Shown here: positions 15,244 through 23,819 of the stretch, one piece after another
Layout: every line of letters starts with the position of its first letter
Position numbering within the stretch: the stretch's first letter is position 1
Origin: Patagioenas fasciata
Taxonomy: Eukaryota > Chordata > Aves > Columbiformes > Columbidae
Assembly: GCF_037038585.1 (NCBI RefSeq)
Contig: NC_092523.1
Location: 45,463,501-45,527,500 of the forward strand
Length of the DNA: 64,000 nucleotides
Reading direction: 5' to 3'
The notes under the pieces: generated by a model
What the model was told of the DNA's origin: nothing
What the model saw: only the letters and a program-made list of their open reading frames with translations
Database searches by the model: none
Made by a program: the position numbers and the translations under genes

Positions 15244-15273
<30 letters not shown>
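15240..15273 (+). repeat. T10-C-T23 homopolymer tract upstream of PDGFC
   Basis: Ten Ts, one C and twenty-three Ts interrupt the CpG island about 245 bases before the PDGFC start codon. A purine tract (GAGAGAGAGGG, then A7) follows directly. The tract lies at or just upstream of the part of the leader I recognise, so it may be in the core promoter or in the 5' leader itself. Long dA:dT tracts are known to disfavour nucleosomes, and the length is probably polymorphic. Confidence 0.9.
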
Positions 15274-15274
<1 letters not shown>

Positions 15275-15299
15275 AGAGAGAGAGGGAAAAAAAGCCGAA

Positions 15300-15516
15300 G
15301 AAAAACAAAACCTGGAGACACAGAAAAGGGCTCTAGGAAAAAGTTTTGGATGGGATTATGTGGAAACTACCCTGCAATTCTCCTCTGCCAGAGCAGTCTC
15401 AGTGCTGCCTTCTCCCCAGCGGCGCAGCCCGCGCCGGGCGCTGCTGAGAGACGCCCGGGCCTCGGTGCCGCGCCGCCAGTGCCTGCAGTACCGGAGCCCC
15501 TCGCCCCGCCGGCCCA
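15300..15516 (+). other. PDGFC: PDGFC 5' leader (recognisable part)
   Basis: From about 15,307 (GGAGACACAGAAAAG) to about 15,400 the sequence closely resembles the human PDGFC 5' untranslated leader as I remember it, including the GGATGGGATTATGTGG segment with two ATGs. That degree of non-coding similarity supports the gene assignment and suggests the leader is under selection. The upstream boundary is a guess because the transcription start is unknown. The segment from about 15,420 to the start codon is GC-rich and less recognisable. No intron is apparent between this leader and the start codon. Confidence 0.75.
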
Positions 15517-15544
15517 ATGCTCCTCCTCGGGCTGCTCCTGCTGA
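15350..15544 (+). promoter_or_regulatory. Upstream ORF 1 in PDGFC leader, overlaps main start
   Basis: The first ATG in the recognisable leader opens a 64-codon frame with its stop at 15,542-15,544, so it overlaps the first 28 bases of the PDGFC coding sequence in a different frame. Its context is mixed (T at -3, G at +4). A ribosome translating it would pass the PDGFC start and could reach it only by leaky scanning, so the uORF would be expected to lower PDGFC output. The predicted peptide is proline- and alanine-rich because of CpG-island composition, and I assign it no function. Regulation is inferred, not shown. Confidence 0.5.
15358..15447 (+). promoter_or_regulatory. Upstream ORF 2 in PDGFC leader, ends before main start
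   Basis: A second upstream ATG, six bases after the first, opens a 29-codon frame ending with TGA at 15,445-15,447, leaving 69 bases before the PDGFC start. It is in the same frame as PDGFC but separated by the stop, so it cannot give an N-terminally extended protein. The context has A at -3 and T at +4, better at -3 than the main start, which has C at -3 and C at +4. Re-initiation after this uORF is one route to the main start. Confidence 0.5.
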
Positions 15545-15634
15545 CATCTGCCCTGGCTGGCCGGAGGCAGGGAGCCGCCGCCGAGTCCGACCTCAGCAGC
15601 AAGTTCGCCTTCCCCGGCGCCAAGGAGCAGAACG
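15517..15634 (+). CDS. PDGFC: Platelet-derived growth factor C, exon 1 coding part (partial gene)
   Basis: PDGF-C is a secreted growth factor. It is made as a latent dimer with an N-terminal CUB domain and a C-terminal PDGF/VEGF cystine-knot domain; proteolysis releases the core, which activates PDGFR-alpha (and alpha/beta) on mesenchymal cells. This exon encodes 39 residues plus the first base of codon 40. Residues 1 to about 22 are a signal peptide with a leucine-rich core (LLLGLLLLTSALAG), and residues 24-39 are the linker before the CUB domain, including SDLSSKF and ending KEQN. As I recall the human protein, it shares LLLLTSALAG, LSSKF and KEQNG, and the exon length is identical. The start is the only ATG in this frame that stays open to the donor, although its Kozak context is weak. 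The CUB and growth-factor exons lie beyond the window. The alternative PDGFD lacks this N-terminus. Confidence 0.95.
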
Positions 15635-15640
15635 GTAAGG
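15635..15640 (+). other. PDGFC: Splice donor of PDGFC exon 1
   Basis: The exon ends AACG and the intron begins GTAAGG, a strong match to the GTRAGT donor consensus. It splits codon 40 (Gly) after its first base (phase 1), which agrees with the KEQNG junction remembered from human PDGFC. The matching acceptor is not in the window, so intron 1 exceeds 48 kb. Confidence 0.93.
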
Positions 15641-15665
15641 AGCAGCAGCTCCTCCGCGCAGCTCC

Positions 15666-15684
15666 GGGGCAGGGCGGGAGCGGG
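15666..15684 (+). promoter_or_regulatory. G-quadruplex motif at start of PDGFC intron 1
   Basis: Four G-runs of three or four with loops of two, one and three bases (GGGG-CA-GGG-C-GGG-AGC-GGG) fit the standard G3+N1-7 motif. It begins 31 bases after the donor on the transcribed-RNA sense strand, so it could fold in DNA or in pre-mRNA. It also contains a GC-box core. Folding is a prediction from the pattern only. Confidence 0.6.
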
Positions 15685-15938
15685 CGCCCGGCCGGCGCGG
15701 AGCGGTGCGGAGCGGAGCTCGCCAGCCCGCCCGCCTGCGGGGCTGCCCGGCGCCGCAGAGGGAGGGCGGCCGCGCGGGGGGGAGCTCCGTGGCCGGGCCG
15801 GGATGAGCGGGGCTCGGCAGCCGGGTGTTTGCCCGCCGCCGTCAGAGGAGCGCTGTGGGTAAAAGGGCAGCGGCCGGGGGGAGCCCGGAGCCGGCGCGGG
15901 GGCTCCCTTGTCTGCGGTCGGAGGTGCAAAATTCCGCG

Positions 15939-15967
15939 CCCCCCCCCCCCAAAAAAAAAAAAAAAAA
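15939..15967. repeat. C12-A17 homopolymer pair
   Basis: Twelve Cs are followed directly by about seventeen As at the 3' edge of the CpG island, then by an AC-rich stretch to about 15,990. This is a simple repeat prone to length variation and sequencing error. Confidence 0.9.
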
Positions 15968-18900
15968 CAAAACAAACTAAAACAAAACGACCCGCGCACC
16001 TTTGTACCCTAAATGCTTCGCTCTCGGGGTGGGGGGAGGGTTGTGTCTGTGCGTGAATGAGTGGTATTTTGCACAGGCTGGAAGCGAACTAATCCTGCCT
16101 AGGAAATGGGAATTACTTTCAACTTTCAAGTGTACCTGAAATGTTTAGAAAACTCTCAAATGCAAGTTCCCCTGGGCTGGAGCTGCCCAGAGCTGGAGAA
16201 AGACTCCTTTCATACAGCAAGGGCAGCTTCGGGGTGTGTAATTTGCTTAGCCTCTGAACTCCATATGATTTACATTATTCAGATTTTTAAGTGCCTTTCC
16301 TCTTGATCTGTTATTATGAAGTCATTTTAAAGAATCTTTTGCAAACTGAAACGTTATATGCTGCAAGAAACCACACTTAGTGCAGAATATCTAAAATTAA
16401 GGCTGTTAGTATACATTCATGGCAACCTCGGTGTTTAATGTACGAGGGGAGTGTGAGAAGTTTAGTCCTTGGCATGTCAGTTAGAACGAGCTTTCTCCCT
16501 GGGCAAAAAACAACACTTTTTTTTTTGGCCAAGCTGGGAGCTCTCAAAAGTCTCTGAACTGCATGAAATAAAGCAGAAACGCAGATTCGAAGCTAATTCA
16601 ATTCTCTCAACTTTGAACTTGGAACTCCTCAGATAAAAGTATTTTACATCATATCTTTTAATAGAAAGCAAAATTTCAGAGACCTCTGCAAGTACTCTGT
16701 GAATGGATAGAAAGGGCATGCAGTGCACTGGTGAATTTAGCAGAGTGAGATGAATGCTGCTGTGGCCTGCTGATGTGATGATATACGGCACCTGCAAACT
16801 GCCAGAGCTGCTGATGAAAGAGCAGCACAGGGATCAATCTCTAATCGGAGCAACTGTGAAGGCTAGAGGAAAGTGATCAAAAGAGTTGGAGACTCGGCTG
16901 TTCTGGTAGGAAACTAGTCAGACTTTGTGCCCAGTGCAGGAAAGTATCTGCTCTGTGTAAGGAAAGAAGCCACTCACTTTCTGCCCCCTCCTGGTTTACC
17001 TGGCATTTAAAGGCTTTAGGGCACCACTTTGTGACAAAATGGACCTGGTGCTAATATGCTAAACTCTCATGCTGTTATGCTGCCTTGTGTTATATTTGCA
17101 TGGTGTGCTTATGAAACATGTCAGCATACAGAGAATTACCATTGCTTTGCTTTAACTTTGTCAGGACTGGAAAGAAACCTGCTATGCTGCCAATCTACCC
17201 TGAGAGGTTTGTTACAGGATAATACAGCTGGGCTGTGAAAGGCCAACATCATCCAACAATGAGAGCACAACAATAAAGTGTAAAAGGTAGAAGCGAAATT
17301 GGTGTAAATAGGTAAATGTGACACCACACACCAGATTCTGCTTACATATATCAGAAATGCAGCTGCCTTAGGTCAAGCTTCAACTGGTTTGCAGTGCCAT
17401 TTGGCATGTTCTAAGATACAGTCACAACATATTAGAACAAATGCAAAACCAGGATTTTATTTTTTTTTAAGTGCACTGAAACTGCATTCTGTGGTAGTTT
17501 ATATTTACAACAGTCCAGGTTCTTCTTGTAGCTTGGTTGAAGTTTGCTTTCTAGTTGTTCAGTTCCAAACCTTATTTTAAAAAATAGCACAGGTTTAGGT
17601 ATAGCTTAGTACCAACCCCTGATTTTTCTTAACTGATTTAATTATTTGGGGGATCAGTAACACTGGTAAAACCAGTTCTTACTTGATTTAATTAGAGTGA
17701 TTTTTACACTCTGCTGCAATCTAAAGATTGTATAGCTTTTAGCTAGGGGCAGGTTAAAACTCCCTGGAGTATGAGAACGAGATATTGCTGTTCTCATGCC
17801 AAATAATCCTTGGTCAGGAGGGAGGGAGATTTTGCACTCATGCAGTCTACAAATAAAAATTCTGTCCTCTACTTGTAAAACTGCTAAATGGCCAAAAAGT
17901 TTTGCAGTAGAATGGATTACAGTGTTACTCAACTGTGCATGCGGGTGCTGTAGCTATTACTTCAAGGTAATACTGAAGATGTCTATAAATAGTTATTAAA
18001 TCAGTGGGATTACCTGTATTACAAAGGTAAGCATGTGCTTAAGGATTCATTTTTTTTCATAATTGTTATTTATTTATTAGCTAAGTGATTAATAACTTCA
18101 AAATTACAATTTGACTTAATTTACTAAATGGAGACATAAGAAGTTCTCTTGTTTCTGCTGCATAGCAAGTGTCATTTTAGGTGGTAATTGCCTAGTGTAA
18201 ATATTTCTTCGTAACTGTAAATTAGATATTCTTAGAACACATTATTTTGCTGCTGCCCCCTAGGAATTCAGTGTGATGATTGTTGTGGGGCCAACATAGC
18301 TCCATTTGAAACCGCTTAAAACTACCTCCTTGTTTGTATTGGCCCTCCATTATAGTCAGATTTTTCTCTAAGAACAGGTTTTATTTGTAAACTGTGCTTG
18401 ACAGTAAGGGGTTTTATGTGATTTCCTTGAAAGATGCGTATTTATCTTTAATGTTTTTATTTGTAATTCAACTGAGTAAATATTCATCTGAAGGATCAAA
18501 TAAGTTTATGCAACAATTTTCCAGAAACTGAAGTAGCAGTAAATGGTGCATGTAGTGATGGCTCCCATTTATCTGGATGGATTTACTTTCTACAGTTCTT
18601 TGTCATGTTGAAAAATAGATTATGCTTTGAAGGGTTTTTCATACTTAGGTGGCTTTATCAGTTCTCTTATGACTGTCTGATATCTTTATTACCATTTTTC
18701 CATATTGAAGTGTCAAGAAAAATTGATCACTCAGTTTCGTTTGAGGAACAAAAATCTCACTTATTGAATTTGATTACTTGAATGGTTTACTTATTTCTTC
18801 TGTTGTATTTCTTGCTACTTTTCCTACTTTTGAGTGCTGTTTTTATATAGTATCTTCATCCTGCTTCTGTAGTTTCAGCAACATCTGAGGGACCTGTTGA

Positions 18901-19584
18901 TGACTCAGTGATGTGAATGACTTTATTCTGATTACTTAACCCTGGTGGTCTGAGTGCATCTGGTTATGTCATATTTATTTAATCTAGATTTGACTATAAC
19001 ATGAGATGGCAGGAGAATCTAAGTTCTGTTTTCTTGGCCGTCTTAAGGCAAGATGTGATAAATGCTTAAGTAATTTTTTTAAGCTATCAGCTGTTTTGAT
19101 TTCTATGAGAAATATGAAGATGGTTTTATAGAAAATATTGTAAAAACTACTAACAGGTGCCATGAGCAATTAAGTGTATAGTTTATGTGGCATGTACATT
19201 TAAAATGCAGTAATGAATGACTTCAGAAGGCCAAGAAACTGAAGTCAGTTAGCAACTGATCAGGACAAAATAGTTAGAAATATTATTTTTCCTGCAGTCA
19301 GTTTCAAGTGTGAATGAACAGTAAGTAGAGTTGCTGAAGTAAATCTTCTAAAACCAAAGCACTTATTTGATTTCTGTCAGTCCTGCAGCATAGGTAATGT
19401 ACCAGTTAATATCTATATTTTGATAGGTCACAAGTCTTTTAAGTTGGGGGGCAGTTTGTTTTGTTGGGGTCCTTTTGTTTTTCCTTCACTTGCATGAATA
19501 TAAACTCTTTGTAATAAGTTTCACAAATTGATCACTTCAGAATATATTTCTTAAATCTTCTAAAACAAGCAAGATTTCTGTCAC

Positions 19585-19645
19585 TAAAAACAAACAAAAA
19601 AACCCTCATAACAAACAAACAAAACCAACCAACCAAACCCAACAA
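19585..19645. repeat. A/C-rich low-complexity tract
   Basis: The + strand here is built almost only of A and C (AAAC, CAAC and CCAA units) with one short TCAT interruption. It resembles the tracts at 23,023 and 39,879. Confidence 0.8.
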
Positions 19646-21447
19646 AGTTTGAGACTTGTGTATCTCAGGCCATCCTTGGGAAAAGGAGGTGGATGCAACT
19701 GGAACTAAGTGAGTAGCTGCAGTGCCAGAGGCCTGTGCCAGTCCTCTTCACAACCACCCAGAGGATTTCCTGGTTCCTGTATCTCCAAAGGGAGCTTTCA
19801 GCTTTTTCGGGGATGGGAACACCATCACAATGAAGAGTTTCTGGTTGAATTAATGTGTGCCAGTACAGTCTGCTGACTACTGCTGGGTAGCAGAAATTTT
19901 CTTCATTTTGAGAAGATAAGGAAGTATAAAATATGAGCATGTGTCATCTAAAGGGAAATTTGACAGCAATGCAATTTTTCTCAAGTTTAATCTATTTCTG
20001 TTTAGTCCAAGACTTGTTTTGAAATGCTGTCAAGCCCTTTTTCTGGAGAATGGAGAATTACATTACATCCTTTTTTGACTTTAAGCAAAAATCATGGCAA
20101 ATTAGAGTTCTTCTCCAACACCGCGATGAATTGCAGCGGAAGAAAGTTTTAAAAACTGGTTTTTTGCCTTTGTAGTTGACTGCAGGCATATTGTCTACTA
20201 CTCAGCAGAGTGCTGCTTGGGATTTCCCCTTTGTCCTACTGCTTCTCTCAGTGTCTTCTGTTAGGTAGAAGGGTTTTAAAAGCACAGATCATTTGCTACT
20301 TGTCCCCAGTACATAGGCATTCCAACCTTCCCGGATCTTTAAGTATCTTGAATAGAATTTAAGGGAAAAACCTGCGAAGATCTTATTTTTGCAGTAACTA
20401 GTCCTTATTAGATTTTAATATCAGACTTCAAAGCTGTATGTCATATTGTTTGGGGATTTTTAGTTTGTTTTTCTCTTAGATGCAGAATTTTATAACGGAG
20501 AAGAAGCACAGGGTATACCTTGAGACACTGACAGCTATTCTACCAAAAGGCTTATATTGAACTTTGTTTTCACGTGAACGGAATGTCTGTTATATCTCAT
20601 AGCTTTATCCCTTAGAATGTGATTATTACATAGTCAACATGTAATAGCAAAGTACTGGTTTGCATCCTACAGCAGTGGCTGTGCATTATAGCGGAGTGGT
20701 TTGGGGGGCTTTTGTTGCTGTTGGGTAGTTGCTGCTTTTGGTTTTTGCCATGTCTGGCAGTTCCTGATTACTAGAAAGAGGATGCACTATGCAAGCCCAC
20801 TTCCCTTAGCTGGAAATGAGCCTCTTCAATTGCTTTACGGATAGCTCTTGGCTTTACCAGAGAGCCATGCCTTTGCTTTTCAGTCACGAAGTGCATGTCA
20901 TGGAAAATACACTTCCTGGTGTGTCAATGTCTTGGGGATTGGCCTGTACATAAGTAGTCTTCTAGCGGAAACCTGTGCGACTTAGAAAAAGTTACACAAG
21001 AGAACATGAATAAAGCTAACACATAGAAATGCAGTTATTGTAGTAGCACTTAGCTATCTGTATGAGTGCTTAGTTGTTTTGAAGTTTCTGATAAATTAAT
21101 TGTACATTAAGACTCACTCAGGCCTGTCATTCCCTTTAGGGGAGAACTTTTGCAGCTTGAATGTTAAATGTTTTTATTCGAGTAGGTGAGTGAAAATGTT
21201 GCTACTGTGAAGCTAAAATACAAAGTTAGGTTTTCCAGAGGCTTCGTTATATTGTCAGATGTTATTTTAAGGTGGCAATGCCAGGGAAATTTATTCATGC
21301 CTCCATCTGTAGATGTCCTAGCCTTAAGGTTTATCTCTCTTCTGATCTTTTCGATGTCCTCTACCGAGACTTTATAAACATATACCCAGGATTGCATTGG
21401 GTTATTTGTGCTGAATTTCATGATCCTACAGAATGATAAGTAGGTGG

Positions 21448-21501
21448 GGTTTTTGTTTGGTTTGGGTTTTATGTTTGTTTGCTTTTTTTTTTTTTTTTAA
21501 T
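21448..21501. repeat. G/T-rich tract ending in T-run
   Basis: GTTTGGTTTGGG-type units followed by a run of about sixteen Ts from 21,484. It is the opposite polarity of the A/C tracts nearby. Confidence 0.8.
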
Positions 21502-22136
21502 GTGAATATACTTCATCTTATGGAGCACATGTACAGTAGCACCTCTACAGTTTTTCATAACATGATCAGTTTCTATAGAAGTTGGTCAGCTGGGTGAAAC
21601 AAGGCAGGGCTGTATAGACCGATATGGAGAAAGTCTTGTACAGAGAGAGTATAAGAGCTATTACAAAATTAATGTAAATGAAAGAAGAGAACTCAACTAA
21701 TTCCTTGTCTCCTGGAGGCCTTCTGTGTTAGGGTCAGCAACACCTGTCTTTCTTCTGAGTTCAATTAGTTCTATTCCAAGTACTCCACCTTTGTTAAGCA
21801 TGCCTGCAATTTTGAACTGTGACATTCACTATGCATAAGCATGACTGTACATTTGTACTGGGCCCATGGGCTCCTTGCCTTCTTTTCGCTGTGATTCCTC
21901 TGAAGTCCTGCGAGAGTGTGCCACCTCTCAGCTTGTGTCCATGTGCTTTTACCAACTAGACTGTCAGGTGGGCTGGCTACAACTCAGGCTGAAAGAACTC
22001 AGCAGCTGTTTAGCTCAGTCTCTTTGAGCTGTTAGATTATTATTTCCTTGTGTGGCTATTCTCATTCAAGCTGGACTAATTTGAGACTATACAGGTTAAC
22101 TCTGCAGTGAATATGTTCACAGGGTTAGTCACTGCT

Positions 22137-22201
22137 TGGTTGTTGTTGTTTTTTGGTCTTGTTTTGGGTTTGGTTTTTCCTCCCCCTTCCCCCCCCCCCC
22201 T
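22137..22201. repeat. G/T-rich tract followed by C12
   Basis: TTG and GTTTTGGG units run into TTTTTCC, a pyrimidine stretch and finally a run of about twelve Cs at 22,189-22,200. This is low-complexity sequence; the open frames across it are artefacts. Confidence 0.8.
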
Positions 22202-23022
22202 GCACTCTTACTGTCATTTTCATATGCAGGTGTTTGGGGCTGGGGAAAGACAATATGAGTTAACATCCCATGTGCTGCAGTCCAACACAATACAGGCAGA
22301 AACAGCATTTGCACATGATATAAGGAGATGTTCAAAGTGTATTTACTGTGTAGTAGCATCCTTTTATACTAGTGAGAATGGGAGAGTTGCAGGGGAGTAA
22401 CCCATAACACCTTTTTTCAGTGATAATGTGCCTTTTTGTGAATTAATCCTCATAAATTATTCATTAATCTTATATTTTGTGGTAAATTCATTCAAGGTAT
22501 TGTTATAAACACAGCTGTTTTAAAGACATTCTTCTAGGGTGAAGCGAAACTCTTCTAGTTCCCAAAAGCCCCAAACACTGAAATTTCTCCTTGAATTTGT
22601 TAAAACTGATTATTAACTGTATTAAAACAATAGGCAGGGCTCAGTTTGATCATGGTTGTACTGATTTATTTATATGAAGTGTGAGGTATGCACTGGCTCT
22701 GAATAAAGCCAGGGGGAGGACCAGGCAGTGGCAAGGGAGGCAGATTCTTCCCTCTGGACTCACACCTTGCCAGCCTTGTGGCTGGAAGTAAAAACTTTTG
22801 CTTTGAAATTTTTAGTACTCTGTTTTCTATATGGAGAGTGGTGTTAGTTAGATAACTCCCTTTTTACATTCCCTAGGTTACTACTATTTTCCTGAAGGAA
22901 AGTGAGGGAGGTCTCCCAAGCTTTCAGCAGATCTGTGGCATAGGTGGTGATAACTTTCAATGCTGGATTTAAACTCCCTTATTGCTTTTACATGGCTTTT
23001 CTTGAAATATTAAGTCTGTCTC

Positions 23023-23024
23023 AG

Positions 23025-23059
<35 letters not shown>

Positions 23060-23114
23060 TCAAAAAACCCAAACAAAACAAAAAACCAACCAACCAACCA
23101 ACCAAACAAAAAAA
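23023..23114. repeat. A/C-rich tract with (CCAA)n core
   Basis: CAAAA and CAAA units, a run of thirteen As, then about five CCAA units around 23,086-23,106. The + strand has almost no G and only one T through the core. Confidence 0.85.
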
Positions 23115-23751
23115 TGTCTCAGGAAGAGGAAAAAAAAAGCTCCTTGTGTTTCCTGTATGTTTAATTTCTTTTTGCATTGCTTTAGCTTTAATATTCTGAT
23201 TATGTATTGGCAATAAATTATGTAAGGAGGCAGAGGTTAGATGCTGCAGTTGTTAGGGAATTGGTCCTGTAATCTGATAAATGGGCTTCAAACTAGGTTC
23301 AGGCAGCACAAGGTAAAGGAATGGTGCCCTTTTTATAGTTTTGATATTCTACATCTTTAAATTATTACTCAGTTTGGCATGTATCAGCAAAGTCATGATT
23401 TTCTGCAAAGGAAAAGTACAGGTGTAAAATACCAGGGAATGTTATATTTGAAGAATAGTTTACTCTGGAAAAATGATCTTGGAGACACTTTCCACATCAA
23501 TCCATAGCTGTTAATCTCTCTATGCAATTTTTAAAGCATCATTTGTTTAAAAGCACATGAAGTGGGAAAATTACTGTGCTGGAAGAGATTTGTGAAATAA
23601 TGAATAATATTTATTATTTAAACTATCTTTAGCCTTTTCCAGAAAATTCAGTTGTCTAGTCTTTTATTAAATTCTTGTTAGGGGAGCTGCTTTGGATAAG
23701 CCATTGCATGATAGCAACTAGAGTATCTGAAAAGTGGTTTTGCTTTAGTGT

Positions 23752-23819
23752 GTGGGTTTTGTTTTGGTGGTGTTTTGTTTTGTTAATTTTATTTTTAAAC
23801 TACTATTCTTTTTTTTCTT
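23752..23819. repeat. G/T-rich low-complexity tract
   Basis: GGGTTTTGTTTTGG, GTTTTGTTTTG and T-rich units on the + strand. It is simple sequence with no coding meaning. Confidence 0.75.

Larger units (their letters stand above)
14690..15955 (+). promoter_or_regulatory. PDGFC: CpG island promoter of PDGFC
   Basis: The sequence changes abruptly from AT-rich to very GC- and CpG-rich near 14,690 and back near 15,955. The island surrounds the PDGFC leader and first coding exon, as expected for a TATA-less vertebrate developmental promoter. GC-box-like cores are visible near 14,757 (GGGGCGG) and 15,672 (GGGCGGG). No TATA box sits at an obvious position, so transcription probably starts at dispersed sites. 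The exact start cannot be fixed from sequence alone. Long open frames on both strands inside the island (60-210 codons) reflect low stop-codon density in GC-rich DNA and are not genes. The island continues about 320 bases into intron 1, where extra regulatory sites may lie. Confidence 0.85.

Noticed and set aside
14667..15999. Several open frames of 60-210 codons on both strands around the PDGFC promoter
   Set aside because: They arise from GC-rich CpG-island sequence with few stops, are rich in Ala, Pro, Gly and Arg, and include Lys or Phe runs from the T tract. None has a family signature apart from the PDGFC frame.
15517..16056. PDGFC frame read through as a 179-codon single-exon protein
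   Set aside because: The GTAAGG donor after 15,634 ends the exon at the position expected from other vertebrates. Sequence beyond it is low-complexity intron, not CUB domain.
19665..19940. Minus-strand 91-codon frame with a fairly protein-like sequence
   Set aside because: It matched no transposon or gene family from memory and showed no splice or retrocopy hallmarks, so it is left uncalled.
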